Origin: Eurosta solidaginis
Taxonomy: Eukaryota > Arthropoda > Insecta > Diptera > Tephritidae
DNA length: 64,000 nt
Reading direction: 5' to 3'
Assembly (NCBI RefSeq): GCF_040869045.1
Contig: NC_090319.1
Span: 338,748,302-338,812,301 of the forward strand
Shown here in pieces: positions 53,954 through 64,000 of the stretch. Positions within the stretch are counted from its first letter, which is position 1, and each line of letters starts with the position of its first letter. The notes below the pieces were generated by a model. It was not told where the DNA came from and ran no database searches. It saw nothing but the letters and a program-made list of their open reading frames with translations. A program made the translations under genes and the position numbers.

Positions 53954-54898
53954 ATATTGAGATATCTTACTGAAATTTGACATTTGTCACTCATCTCCCA
54001 TCGCCATTTAAAGCGAGCGAAATCGGACAATAACCACGCCCACTTTTTTAACATATAATATTTTGGACAACAAAAAACCTGATTATTTCGTAATAATATA
54101 ACTAAAAAAAAAATAATATAACTAGAATGTTGAAATTTGAAATGTGTGACTAATATTGAGACACTTGATAAAAATTTGAGATAAAATCAACTTTACAAAT
54201 ATTATTAATCATAAATCAAAAACCGTTAAAGCTATCATAGCAAAATTCGGTAGAGAGTTTGCCTTTTCTATAAGAAATCCATGGAAGAAAAAATTGTCGA
54301 AATCGGTTATGGAGCACACCCCCTTTTACATAAAAGATTTCTAAAAGGGTTGTGAACGAATAAAATAAGCTATATCATGAAATCTTCAGACAGGGCGTCA
54401 TTTAATCAAGTTCGGATATAGGGGCGGGTTTGAAAAAAGTTCCGAACTAGGCCGCTCTTCAAAATTCTTATATAAATCGATTTTTGAAAGTAAAAGTCAA
54501 CAAATAATCAATTAACCCATCTTAGTATATATTTATACGTATGGAGCTTTCAATGCTTACTCAACGTACGAGTAAGCTTGGGATAACCGATTTCGCTGAA
54601 ATGTTGACACTTTCAAAAAAGGTTTCTTGGTAAACTTGTAGTAATGAATTTAAGATATCCACAGGAGAGGCTCGTTTCCCACAGCAGAGCATCTATGAGG
54701 AAAAATGGTTGGCCTACAATTAATTAATCATGCGCCCAGCACCAGGAAGCAGATTTTTTCGAATATTGAACGTATTGGTGCTCTAACTTTTTTGTTACGT
54801 CTAAATCCAGTTAATCGGAAAGCAAGTCAAATATTATTGCAGTGCAATTGGGAACATTATCGTAATATGTATTTTCTGATATACAGTACGATTAATTA

Positions 54899-55989
54899 CT
54901 ACACCTTTTGAAGTTTATAATGAGAGAATGCAAGTTTATATTGAGAAAATATAAATTGATAATGAAAAATGTAATTTTATAAACAGATAATGAGAAATGT
55001 AACTTCATATTGAGAAAATATAAATTCATAATGAGAAACAGTACTTCATATTGAGAAAAAGGAAATTGGTAATGAGAAAATGTAAGCTCATAATGAGAAA
55101 ATAAAAAAATTTACGTTTTTATTTGTACTTGTTTTTACTTAAGTGGACCTTAATTGATACGCGTTCACAACTTAAAAATGTCTGTTGTGGATGGCGAATT
55201 CGATAATTTAAAAAATCTTACTTAAGTAAACGGGCAAATATGGTAGTATCTTGAAGGAGTAAAGGATGCATCAAAAAATGTGTTAACGGGAGGGGAATGT
55301 GCGAGAGCCATACCGCACATACCTACATTCCAACCAGATGTTTTGTTTTAGTGGATATGCAAGTAGAGACCTAAACACACAGTGAAGTTTGTCATATTTG
55401 TAGATGCGTTCAAAGCAATCTATGCATTCCAGTAACACCGCCATAGTCAACGAAGATGTTGCAGCTGTAAATAAAATATATATTGCTATACTTAATATTT
55501 GAGTTATTTATTCGACCGTTCAAAGATTTGAATGCTGACAGAAGCTGTAAAATAATCAGGAGTTTTCAAAAAGTTCGGTACAATATGTTTTCCGTATTTG
55601 ACCTTACGCTTCCGAGCGCTTTAAACATCGCTATAATTTAATTGTCTTTATGCTGTATCCCCGAAATATTGCAGCATTGGCTCACCGACTCCAGATCGGC
55701 TTAATTGCAAGTTTTCATTCTAAAAATTTTATATTTTCTCATTATTAAATTATCTTTTGTTATTATCAATACATATTTCTCATTATCAATTTATGTATTC
55801 TCAATATGAAGTAACATTTCTCACTATCAATTTATATTTTCTCAATGAGAAGTTACGCTTCTCATTATCGATTTTTATTTTCTCATTATAAAGTTGGATT
55901 TCCCATTATTGATTTGCGTTTTCTCAATATAAAATTATATTTCTCAATACAAAGTTATATATTCTCATTATAAACTGGAAAAGGTGTAG
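54899..55989. mobile_element. foldback-type element with repeat-built inverted arms
   Basis: The left arm (54899-55115) starts CTACACCTTTTGAAGTTTAT. The right arm (about 55735-55989) in reverse complement starts CTACACCTTTTCCAGTTTAT. Both arms are made of a 17-22 bp motif (AATGAGAAAATATAAATT, ATTGAGAAATGTAACTTC) repeated about ten times. The 600-bp middle has no long frame or recognisable motif. Large arms built of internal tandem repeats are the defining trait of foldback elements. I could not identify a target duplication. Confidence 0.75.
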
Positions 55990-55994
55990 CACAA

Positions 55995-57150
55995 CTGCCT
56001 CGGGAGCGAATTTTTTTATCCCTTAAATTTTCTGATCTCTGTATTTTTGTCGCTTGTTACCAAAGGCATGCCCAAATCGAAAATATTCGAAGGCACATAA
56101 CCCGCGGTAGTCTAATGTATTAATTGAGAACTGCGTTATAGGAGTTTTTTAGCAAAATTATTACTAATTAAACATCTTTGTACATATTTGCGCACATTTG
56201 GACAATTTTCCCTTCATTCTTTGTCAAACAATCAAATGCTGTGCTAAAAACTATGGCTCAGATAGGTTGTTTGCAAAAAATTTTATTAAAGTTGGTTCTT
56301 TTTTTTATAATTTTGGTCCTCTTTTGGTGAATTGTAGCCCAAAAAAATATAGTATGGTAACGATTCACATTCACTTTACCTCTTAAACTCGCTACAATAG
56401 ACAAAAACACATTTACCTTTAAATGAATTTACGAGTATTTCATTCATTCAAATCGAACGAAAGCTGAAATTTCATTGTTCTTGTAACAAAAGTGAAAGGA
56501 GTGTAGTGTAAAGGATCAGGCGAATATCCTGCAAAAATCGCAACAACAACACCTAGAGCTAGAATAAAAACAATTGCGCAGTGCGTGTGTCAGCAGCCAA
56601 TTTTACTTTTTGCCCGTACGTTGATGGATTTTTGGAATTGGTTTTTTTTTGGGCTGTGACGCTACTTTTTGGCGCGAGGGTTAAGCAAAGCGGGATAAGA
56701 GTAAAGAGGTATAGGTAGTAGAAGAGGTGTATGTGTTACTATTGTTGCTGATGGTGCAGTGACGACGCAAATTGGGAATTGCGAATGCGCAGATATCGTG
56801 CTTACTATCTACATACATACATATGTATGTATTAAGTATCTGGTGGATTAAGGGCGGATATGAAGGTTGAAACGGTAAGCGACTTTATGGGTTCAGTATA
56901 TGGATGATATTCGATTTTTAATGATAAAATTAAAATTCTGTAAAATGAAATTAATTTCAATTAATGCATTCAATAAAAGTTTTCATAAATGCAAAAATTT
57001 CGAATATTCAGCATTTTTATGTACAGTGTTTCACTAAAGTCTTCGTACATCAGTTTGTTTAAACATAGATTAGGAAAAATAGCATAAGCTATTGAAATTT
57101 CTTAAAAATCGATCAATTCAGTCAAACAAAGACAGAGACGAACCTGTTGT
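55995..57150. other. no gene recognised
   Basis: A palindromic ACATACATACATATGTATGTAT microsatellite lies near 56811-56832. No coding evidence. Confidence 0.4.
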
Positions 57151-57164
57151 GGAAACTTGCTCTG

Positions 57165-57450
57165 TTTATTATTATAGTCACGGTTACTGTTACTGCTAAG
57201 GCAGCGTTAATGATCTCAGATACTTACGGGTGATATTATAGTTACTACTACCGTAAGGTTAAGGTTGCGATGACCTTTACGATTCCAGTTACCGTCGTGT
57301 GCATGATAGCAGATATGGTTATGTTTTCGGTTTGATTTTGGTTACAGTTACGTTTATAGCAAAGGTAATGTTACAGTTACTGTGATAGTTACGGTTACGA
57401 TTACAGTTATGGTTACCATTATAGTAGTTCCAATTACAGTAACGGTCGAG
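57165..57450 (+). repeat. degenerate GTTACG/AGTTAC hexamer-like repeat
   Basis: Units such as GGTTACTGTTACTG, AGTTACGTTTATAG, AGTTACGGTTACG and AGTTATGGTTACC recur, densest at 57340-57450. Confidence 0.65.
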
Positions 57451-57613
57451 AGAGGACTTGAAGCTCCCAGAGCGTCCTTTCAACAAAACAAAGCTGGGAC
57501 AAATGAATATATTTTCGAACTCAAACATTTCAGCTACACTATCTTTCCTCTAACTAGGCGTCTCTTTGTTGTTGTTGTAACCTTCGAAATATTTCCCCAA
57601 GGTTAAGGGAGGT

Positions 57614-57978
57614 GGCGGCGGCCACCGTGGTGTGATGGTAGCGTGCTCCGCCTATCACACCATATGCCCTGGGTTCAACTCCCGGGCAAAGCAACATCAA
57701 AATTTTAGAAATAAGGTTTTTCAATTAGAAGAAAATTTTTCTAAGCGGGGTCGCCCCTCGGCAGTGACTGGCAAGCGCTCCGAGTGTATTTGTGGCATGA
57801 AAAGCTCTCATCTGAAAAAACTCATCTGCCTTGCAGATGCCGTTCGGAGTCGGCATAAAACATGTAGGTACCGTCCGGCCAATTTGTAGGGAAAATCAAG
57901 AGGAGCACGACGCAAATTGGAAGAGAAGCTCGGCCTTAGATCTCTTCCGAGGTTATCGCGCCTTACATTTATTTATTT
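57614..57978 (+). mobile_element. tRNA-derived SINE, full copy with 11-bp target duplication
   Basis: TTAAGGGAGGT flanks it at 57603-57613 and 57979-57989. The head GGTGTGATGGTAGCGTGC, B box GGTTCAACTCC, full body and ATTTATTTATT tail are present. A 7-bp local insertion lies in the ctctcatctgaaaaaactc region compared with the 48-kb copy. Confidence 0.94.
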
Positions 57979-58059
57979 TTAAGGGAGGTATTGATATGAA
58001 TCCTGTAGGAAGTACTCGGAACGCCACTTTTATCTTAGCGTCACTGTAGCGCTACAGCG

Positions 58060-58340
58060 ATAAATACTGCGCCCTTTCGCAGGTTAATCCTATAAGCAGC
58101 GACCTTCGTTTCCTAGTCGTCGTAGTACCACTTTTTTTAGTGAATTATTCTCTGCGGTTATACTGAATGTGTGCGAAATATGCGCCTACTGCTCGGTAAC
58201 ATCTTTAAGTCGCAGTTTACTCTTATAGAGGAAGCCGAGTTGAAAAATTATTAGTTGTCTATCATATGAGAGCTTCTTGACAACAAAATTTCATCGAGTG
58301 TATATAAGTGTGTCACACGATGAAGGTCTGATTTTGGAAT
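58060..58340 (-). pseudogene. RTE-type LINE fragment (endonuclease/RT linker)
   Basis: gcgcctactgctcggtaaca, ttaagtcgcagtttactctt and agcttcttgacaacaaaatt parallel the plus-strand text of the RTE copy at 39085-39200 (gttgctcggtcacat, aggtcgcaggttgctct, agcttttcgacagcaaactt). No open frame remains. Confidence 0.55.
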
Positions 58341-58789
58341 CTTGAAAAATGGAAAAAATAAGCTCCAACTCCGAAAGCGCTTTGACGAAATCTGACAATA
58401 TCTGACTCAGCCATTTGATATTAAGAAGTAGGGTCGCCAAACGACTTTGTCAATTTACCCAGCACCCTACCTTGGTAGATATTGTAGTAGAGTAAACTCT
58501 AACGCACACAGACTCAACCCCCACATAGACAGCCTACTAATGCCTACTCATAAAATGTTTTAACAACACATAAACCATCTTTCCAATTGGTATGTACAAC
58601 TCACACATCTAACAGCTTCTTCTTTAGGATGAAAGTATGTTGAAAATGATTGTTCCTTTGGATTTCCGTTAGAAAGTTCCACTTGCGGCTATACGCTGGA
58701 GTAGAAAGCCATATAGGCGAATGGACAACATCGATGCTGAAAAACGGAACTAAATAAGCTACCATAGTATCGGCTATAACAATAGCGAT

Positions 58790-59240
58790 TTTCTGCCCCT
58801 ACTCTTGGGACTATCCCACTGAACGACATACTACTTCGAACTTAATGAAAATGGAGTAATGGTAGTATCATATGCAGGCGACTTAATTATTGAAGATTTG
58901 GGTTCGTTCCCTCTATGTTAAGCGAAACTCTAGAAGGGACGGCGCTTCATAGGCTACAACTATGAACCGCTCCAGCGGGCTCAATGTTTACCAGGAACTG
59001 ATCCTTTTTAGTAACAAAAATGAAATCGCCCGAATTCGACTACCCCCAACTCTGCTGCATCGAGCTGTAGGTTTCTTTAACGGCAAAGTACCGCGGCATT
59101 TAAATAGATAGTACATTTAACTCGCATCCCACCATTTCAACAAAAAAATATAATAAATGAAGCGTGGAGTTGCATTCTACTCTTGCAAAAATATACTCAA
59201 AGTGATCCTATATTAAATACTAACGTTCGAGGCGATAGTA
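58790..59240 (+). pseudogene. LOA/R1-type LINE, decayed RT fragment
   Basis: Translated pieces read LNENGVMVVSYAGDLIIED (the YADD motif decayed to YAGD), then FIGYNYEPLQRA, LVTKMKSPEFDYPQL and AKYRGI. Their order matches palm and thumb of I/LOA/R1 RTs. There are several shifts and stops. Confidence 0.6.
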
Positions 59241-59890
59241 TGGTAACAAGGGGACTTACATTGCCTTCGACGGATGGCGCTAAAAATGGAAATATTACCG
59301 TTTAACCTGCAGATTCCTGTAACCGCAACAAGGTCAGCTTTAAAACTGGAGGAGTCTGAGTCCTGAAAGGGGGAGCAGCGTGGTCACAGTCGTATCGTAA
59401 ACAACTCTGCTTTGAAGGACATTGCATCAATTTTATAACAGTATTAAGTAGCATTTTCGCTTAAGAAGATACTCGTACTAGAATGGCAACAGTGTTTGCA
59501 AAGAGAAGGTGAAAAATTAAATGCGGTGTGGAAATGAAATAGATGTTGTCTCAGTGCAATTACAGGTCGCACTATCTATCCGTGTTCCAAACTCAGCTTA
59601 ATAGATGCAACCGAGAATAATTGGTATCGACGGGACTTGGGTTATTCTGCCAGAAGCAGTGCTTATCGTGCTTAATTTCCCCAAGGTTGCTACGGTTAGG
59701 AGCTAATTATAGAACAATTACTCTTTTCTGGGTGGCTGTGGTTGGAAAGCAACCAAACAACATTAAAATGAGGGTCTAAGAGCCCGCTAAGTGGATTTAG
59801 TAAATTAATCTAGAAAATCACTGTCACAATATCAGGATTAGATCAACACGCGGAAATAACGGTGGTCTTGCAAAGAAACGCCTGTCAGTA
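59240..59890. other. no feature recognised
   Basis: Possibly more LINE debris downstream of the RT fragment, but I see no motif. Confidence 0.35.
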
Positions 59891-59894
59891 TCCT

Positions 59895-60108
59895 AAAATT
59901 AAAATACAAGGAGTGATATACCTCTTGGGAGATTTAGGCCGAGTTTTTCTTCCAGATGTATTGCCGCGGAAAAAAATTAAATGGCATAAATACACTCGGA
60001 GTGTCTGCCAAAACATTTTCCTTACGATTTTGATGTTGCTTAAACACAAGGCCTTCAGTATGGTACGCCTAGCACGCTACCACCACACCTCGGTAACCGC
60101 CAGCAGTA
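59895..60108 (-). mobile_element. tRNA-derived SINE, old decayed copy
   Basis: Reversed family pieces are present: ctcttgggagatttaggccg, tttttcttcc, cataaatacactcggagtg, attttgatgttgct and cacgctaccaccacacc. The middle body is deleted. Confidence 0.7.
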
Positions 60109-60257
60109 TCTTGCTCTAGCTAGTACAAGGCACAAGCACATATGTCTAAATATAACACAATTCTCATAGTTAGATTTATGTATATGCTGATCTTATTGAT
60201 TTCAGTAAAATCACAATCAATGAAAAACAATTGATTAATGATCTCGGTAATAGTCTA

Positions 60258-60703
60258 GTTGAGGGGTCGACTGCTAATATGCGTCCAAAAATATAGAGAG
60301 AAATATCAAAAGACGCGTATTGACTTCAGTATTAATAACCCGAGGGCGGAAAATAGAAATGTTAACTCTCCCAAAAGACATTAACGAAAAACCGAAAAAT
60401 GACTCGCGGGTCCCTCCGAAACCGGGGGTGGTATCCATCGTATTTTTGCGCAGAACACCTTTCTGGGTGGGTCCAACACCGGTTTGGAGACCAAAACTAT
60501 ATCCGCGCAAAACACTTAGGTTCACAAGTTTTTTTGTGGGTACTACAACATTACAACAACATGTCAACTGCAACTTCAAATATCTCCGGTCAGGGATACA
60601 ATTTTTCTTTTCCGCCTTCGGATTATTGTTGTCGAGGTCAATACGCGTCTTTTGACACCTCTCTCGATATTTTTGGTAGCGTATTAACAGTCGACCCCCC
60701 AAC
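60258..60703. mobile_element. 446-bp MITE with about 100-bp TIRs, TA target
   Basis: GTTGAGGGGTCGACTGCTAA at the left pairs with GTTGGGGGGTCGACTGTTAA from the right. The match continues about 100 bp through AAAAGACGCGTATTGAC and GAGGGCGGAAAA. TA flanks both ends (60256-60257 and 60704-60705). The pre-insertion site would have read AGTCTAGACT, a perfect palindrome. Frames of 109-142 codons on both strands come from this sequence and show no motif. Confidence 0.75.
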
Positions 60704-60734
60704 TAGACTTGGCCACTCAAGAATATAAGACCGC

Positions 60735-62730
60735 TTGAATGATTGAACTTCCAAAAATATTCTCTATCTCTATAATAAGACTAACCTATCCTAATTTGTA
60801 ACGTAGCCTATCCTAACACTTAAATGAAACGATCAACAATCTTACATACATACATACATACATAAATGTCTGCCAACAAATAAAAGCTTTTATTTATATG
60901 AATATGTATGTATGCATACGTGATCGTTATTCATATGTACGCACCTGTCATAATTCACAATCAATTTAGTTCCGGCAACGAATGCGCCTTTTTCCGGTTT
61001 AAAGTAAGCGAACATATATTATGTATATGTACATATGTGTGTATACATGCATGAATGAAACAATATATAGGTAAAGCACGTGAATATGACGTAGTAAATA
61101 AACAAATTGTTAACAAAAATAGAATATTCATTAATGAATGAATAAAATGAAAAAGGCAAACTGAATGAGTCGCATAAGCACAATGCAAAAAAAAAACGCT
61201 TACCAAAACAAGGCAAAAAAGAAAGAATAAGCAATTTTGGAAATAAGCAGAAAAAAACCAAGAAACGCTTTCGTGCTATGCGATTTCTGTGTTTAAAAAT
61301 TATAAACATATTTATATATACTACATATGTAGGTATATACATACTTGCTACTAGGTACTGGCAATTGCCAACTTACGTCTGGCGAAAGAACAGAAGAAAA
61401 CAAAAACTTTTGCTTTTTTTATAAGCTTGCAAATTTTTACAATATAAGAAAATAAAAAATACATTTTATATGTGTACCTACATATGTTTGCTTATAATTT
61501 AATCGTGCTGCTAAAAAACGCGAAATAAGCGAGCAAAACAAAGCTGGTATTGTTGTTTACAACGTTGACGCTAGATGGTTGGTAAAAAATCGCGTGCTGC
61601 GCAGCGCAGTAACAAAAAGAAAACATGTTTGAAGGAAACATGTTTGATTGGGTATAAAGGTATGGTATGATGTGAACAAGTATTGCGAACACACAACACG
61701 AATATACAACCAACAGTGTTGTTGAAACCAAAGAAACCCACTTAACCAAAAGGAGAGAAAACGACTCAGGGCAGATAAAGTATAGTCAATTGCATTACGA
61801 GTAAGAAACATATTAAATCGTTGGTGGGTAATTGATAATGCTAGTAATTTGACTTGTATTTCGCCAATTTTAATGTTATTTTTTTAATCGCACACCTATG
61901 TAGCTCAACAATGTTCTAGATAAAAAATCGGAAATTTTAAAATTATGCACGCTGGTCTATATGTTCTATTGAATATTAGTATCACTACTCCAGCAGCGCG
62001 GTCTTGCTAAAAACTCAAAATTACGTTCGCGCATATGGGAAATTCAATCAGTTTTTTCCCTTCGTTAACATGGCGATTTTTTTCAGTTGTTCGCCGTTTT
62101 TAACATATGTATGAACTATTTTATAACACTTAAATAAATTTGTTTAATATATTTTGGAGTAAAGCATAGCAATTTTCGAACTAATCTCTGTGTTTCTTCC
62201 ATTTAGTACAAACTCTATGATAAGGAGACATTTATTGGAGCATTTCCATGAGCAGCTCTATATAAAAAATACAACTTATCTAAAATTGTAAAAAGTAATT
62301 GTCACTTGGAACTTGATAAATATCGAATATACATGATGGGAATTTTGGAAGGTTTTTGAAGTCATATTGCAGCTTTTTTATTTAAGCTTTTTGGTCTTGT
62401 TTTTCAAGTAATTTTGAGAATTTTAAAGAGAAAATATTTTCTAAACATATTTTTCACAGTTCACTTAAACAAACTAAACAAAAATTTGTTTGTCGTAAAG
62501 GAACTTTAGACTCGGTGAATATCGGTAAAAGAAAACTCCAAAGTTTGAAGCTTATATTGAGAGGGCATTAGAAAAATATTATACCTGTTTTTGTTCTTGC
62601 ATATACAGCTAAAACGTTTTTTTTTATTGCAATTGCAATACGATTTTAAAAAACTATATTTTCTTATGTCCTTTGACCTCTTAAATCGTTTTCTTTAGTT
62701 TTATACGCTAAGCAAGTTACAGCTTATTAG
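60735..62730. other. no gene recognised
   Basis: (ACAT)n at 60844-60864 and TATGTACATATGTGTG near 61024. The minus-strand hydrophobic frames at 60961-61342 and 61492-61811 have no supporting motif. Confidence 0.4.
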
Positions 62731-62740
62731 AGTACGCTTA

Positions 62741-62946
62741 CACTCAGAAAAACTTTAATGAAATGGCACTTAAGAAACTTTTTCCTCTTCGCATGGCCAA
62801 ATTTTCTGCAAAATGAGGAGAAATTCCTCAATTTGAAGAATTTTCGCTCATTTTGAAGAAATATGGCCAAGCGAATGAGGAAACAATTACTTAAGTGCCA
62901 TTTCATTCCCATATTTCTTCAATCGGCAGAAATTTTTTTCTGAGTG
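62741..62946. mobile_element. 206-bp near-palindromic MITE, TA target
   Basis: CACTCAGAAAAA and TTTTTCTGAGTG are perfect terminal repeats flanked by TA (62739-62740 and 62947-62948). Inside, ATGAAATGGCACTTAAG and CTTAAGTGCCATTTCAT, plus ATGGCCAAATTT and ATATGGCCAAGC, make the element fold on itself over most of its length. Confidence 0.8.
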
Positions 62947-63406
62947 TAACTATGAAAGAACGACTGCAATACTTAAAGCGTCATTAAAGGGGATAAATGA
63001 GCTTCTAGAGCTAAAATAATAGCATGCATATTCGTAAAATTCGCCGTGCCGAAGAATGTCAAGTCAAAAGAAAATTAGCATAGATTTCGATTTATTGTGG
63101 TTCAGGGTTTGATCATTTTTTGTTTACTTTTTTAAAATATTATTTTATTATTTATTAACTTCCAAGAATTTTCTCTGCATTTTAATATGCCGTAGTACCG
63201 AAATACTCAAACTAGTCCTCTATGCTGCTTTAAAAAAATGTTATTAACATACGTTGAAAATGCAACATTGCGCGTGCAAGCGATACACATACACACATCA
63301 CACATACACACATACTACATTCTTCAAACCAACGAGTTGTGGAACATGTTCGTTGTGATATTAGCAATTGTCGGCGGCCATTGTTGAGTTGTTGAGTACA
63401 AAATTT

Positions 63407-63440
63407 TCATTCGTATTTCGAACGCTTTGAAAGAAAGTTC
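63407..63440 (+). promoter_or_regulatory. candidate TATA-less core promoter (Inr + DPE)
   Basis: TCATTC at 63407-63412 matches the fly initiator TCAKTY. Counting its A (63409) as +1, AGTTC falls exactly at +28 to +32 and matches the DPE consensus RGWYV. No TATA box lies at -30. Downstream sequence is A-rich without a plus-strand frame, like a fly 5' leader. The match could be chance; each motif is short. Confidence 0.4.
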
Positions 63441-64000
63441 ATTTTACTGCGGTGTGTATACACTTTTTGTAATTTTATTCTACACACACCCCAAAGCGAA
63501 TATCGCATATGTGTGTGTGTAGATGACTGTGTGCTTATTTTCCTGTCTAATTGGCGCGTATTAATGCAAAGTGTAGAAAATAGTAAAATAAAAAAAATTA
63601 AATTAGAAATTAGAAACCGCCAAGTGAGAAATTTAAAATTATTAAACAGAAACATACATACAAGTATAAAGCAAACGTAACACAAAGAAAAAAAACCGAG
63701 AGCAAGCAATAAGTGCAGTGCATGAGAAAAAATACCTAAAATAGTGAATACCTACATATATTATATTACTGCGCACAAAGTGAAAAAAAGCCAAAGTGCC
63801 TGCTAACTGAGATAAATACATACATACATACGTACAAATGCATTTAAAAGCAAACAAAAAGTGAAAAGGCGCGAGTTATACAACAACTAAAAATAAATCA
63901 CAACCAACAGCGTAGTGTAGCAGAAAAGAAAAAAAGTTATACTCGCATTAGGTACATGCCCGTGCATGCTCAAGCAAGCAAAGTTAGAAAATCAAAAGAG
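63409..64000 (+). other. possible 5' leader of a host gene running off the right edge
   Basis: A-rich on plus with many AAAGTGAAAA, AAAATAAATC and CAACCAAC-type stretches, few T runs toward the end, and no repeat family recognised in about 590 bp. These are typical traits of fly 5' UTRs. The (ACAT)n run at 63807-63830 would lie within the leader. No ATG-initiated frame of size is present on plus, so coding would begin beyond the window or after an intron. Confidence 0.3.

Larger units (their letters stand above)
53310..54530 (+). mobile_element. DINE-1/INE-1-like remnant D, split by a solo LTR
   Basis: cagcgtgctttgcacacaga, gtatattaacgttgg, agacttccatatatcaa and gccatgtctgtccctccgtc match the 5' region of the family. 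After the LTR, ttgagatatcttactgaaat continues ttgaggtatcttgatgaaat of copy C, and accacgcccacttttt follows. The 54.2-54.45 kb part resembles the 21.6-21.8 kb fragment. The right end is not clear and no 130-bp array is present. Confidence 0.65.

Noticed and set aside
60274..60728. Frames of 109-142 codons on both strands
   Set aside because: They lie within a MITE with 100-bp inverted repeats. No transposase signature is seen.
60961..61811. Hydrophobic minus-strand frames suggesting a membrane protein
   Set aside because: AT-rich DNA yields Phe/Leu/Tyr-rich frames by chance. Several overlap, and none has a conserved feature.

Overview
The window looks like non-coding genomic DNA (intron or intergenic) from a higher fly, most probably a tephritid fruit fly. 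This is inferred from family knowledge. AT content is high, (TATG)n/(ACAT)n microsatellites are frequent, and nearly all recognisable content is mobile-element debris of kinds abundant in dipteran genomes: DINE-1/INE-1-like Helentron derivatives, tRNA-derived SINEs, (CAA)-tailed repeats, RTE, Jockey, CR1 and LOA/R1-type LINEs, a CsRn1-like Ty3/gypsy element, piggyBac, hAT and TA-target MITEs, and a foldback element. I see no ordinary host protein-coding exon. The only hint of a host gene is an Inr-DPE promoter match at 63.4 kb, followed by A-rich 5'UTR-like sequence that runs off the right edge.

Layout. 0-1.6 kb: frameshifted piggyBac transposase running in from the left edge. 1.9-2.6 kb: degenerate TTTCGGGAT array. 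4.65-4.93 kb: (CAA)-tailed repeat. 5.65-10.8 kb: one DINE-like element (minus) split by a second (plus), with 130-bp tandem arrays. 11-12.8 kb: two LOA/R1-type LINE 3' ends. 14.1-15.8 kb: TATCGA-rich arrays with a SINE. 16-18 kb: internally deleted gypsy element with an intact pol C-terminus. 18.2-20.1 kb: GA-rich repeat and SINEs, one split by a (CAA)-tailed element with a 12-bp target duplication. 20.8-22.5 kb: CCCGAAAT array, DINE fragments and a hammerhead-like Penelope end. 23.8-25.8 kb: Jockey and RTE fragments. 26.6-28.4 kb: mariner-like TIR element holding other repeats.

29.3 kb: (CAA)-tailed repeat. 30.4-31 kb: TATCGA array. 31-32.8 kb: LOA-type LINE split by a CR1/Jockey-type LINE. 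33.6-35.9 kb: a complete uninterrupted DINE-like element. 37-40.4 kb: SINEs, an RTE element on the minus strand, and Jockey and LOA fragments. 42.5-44.9 kb: LOA-type LINE split by a LINE with a 379-codon open RT frame. 45.9-46.5 kb: simple repeats. 47-47.6 kb: hAT MITE with an 8-bp duplication. 48 kb: intact SINE with a 16-bp duplication. 51.1-51.9 kb: long GTTAAA hexamer array. 53.3-54.5 kb: DINE-like remnant holding a solo LTR. 54.9-56 kb: foldback element. 57.2-58 kb: GTTACG array and a SINE. 58-60.7 kb: LINE relics and a TA-target MITE. 62.7 kb: palindromic MITE. 63.4-64 kb: candidate promoter and leader.

The elements do not form a pathway; what the window records is a stratified insertion history. 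Autonomous LINEs would have supplied the machinery for the SINEs and (CAA)-tailed repeats, and lost DNA transposons that for the MITEs. Almost all coding remnants carry stops or frameshifts. The gypsy pol C-terminal frame and the 42.7-kb RT frame are the youngest-looking. Coordinates of degenerate repeats are approximate, and all family names come from motif recognition by eye without a database search.
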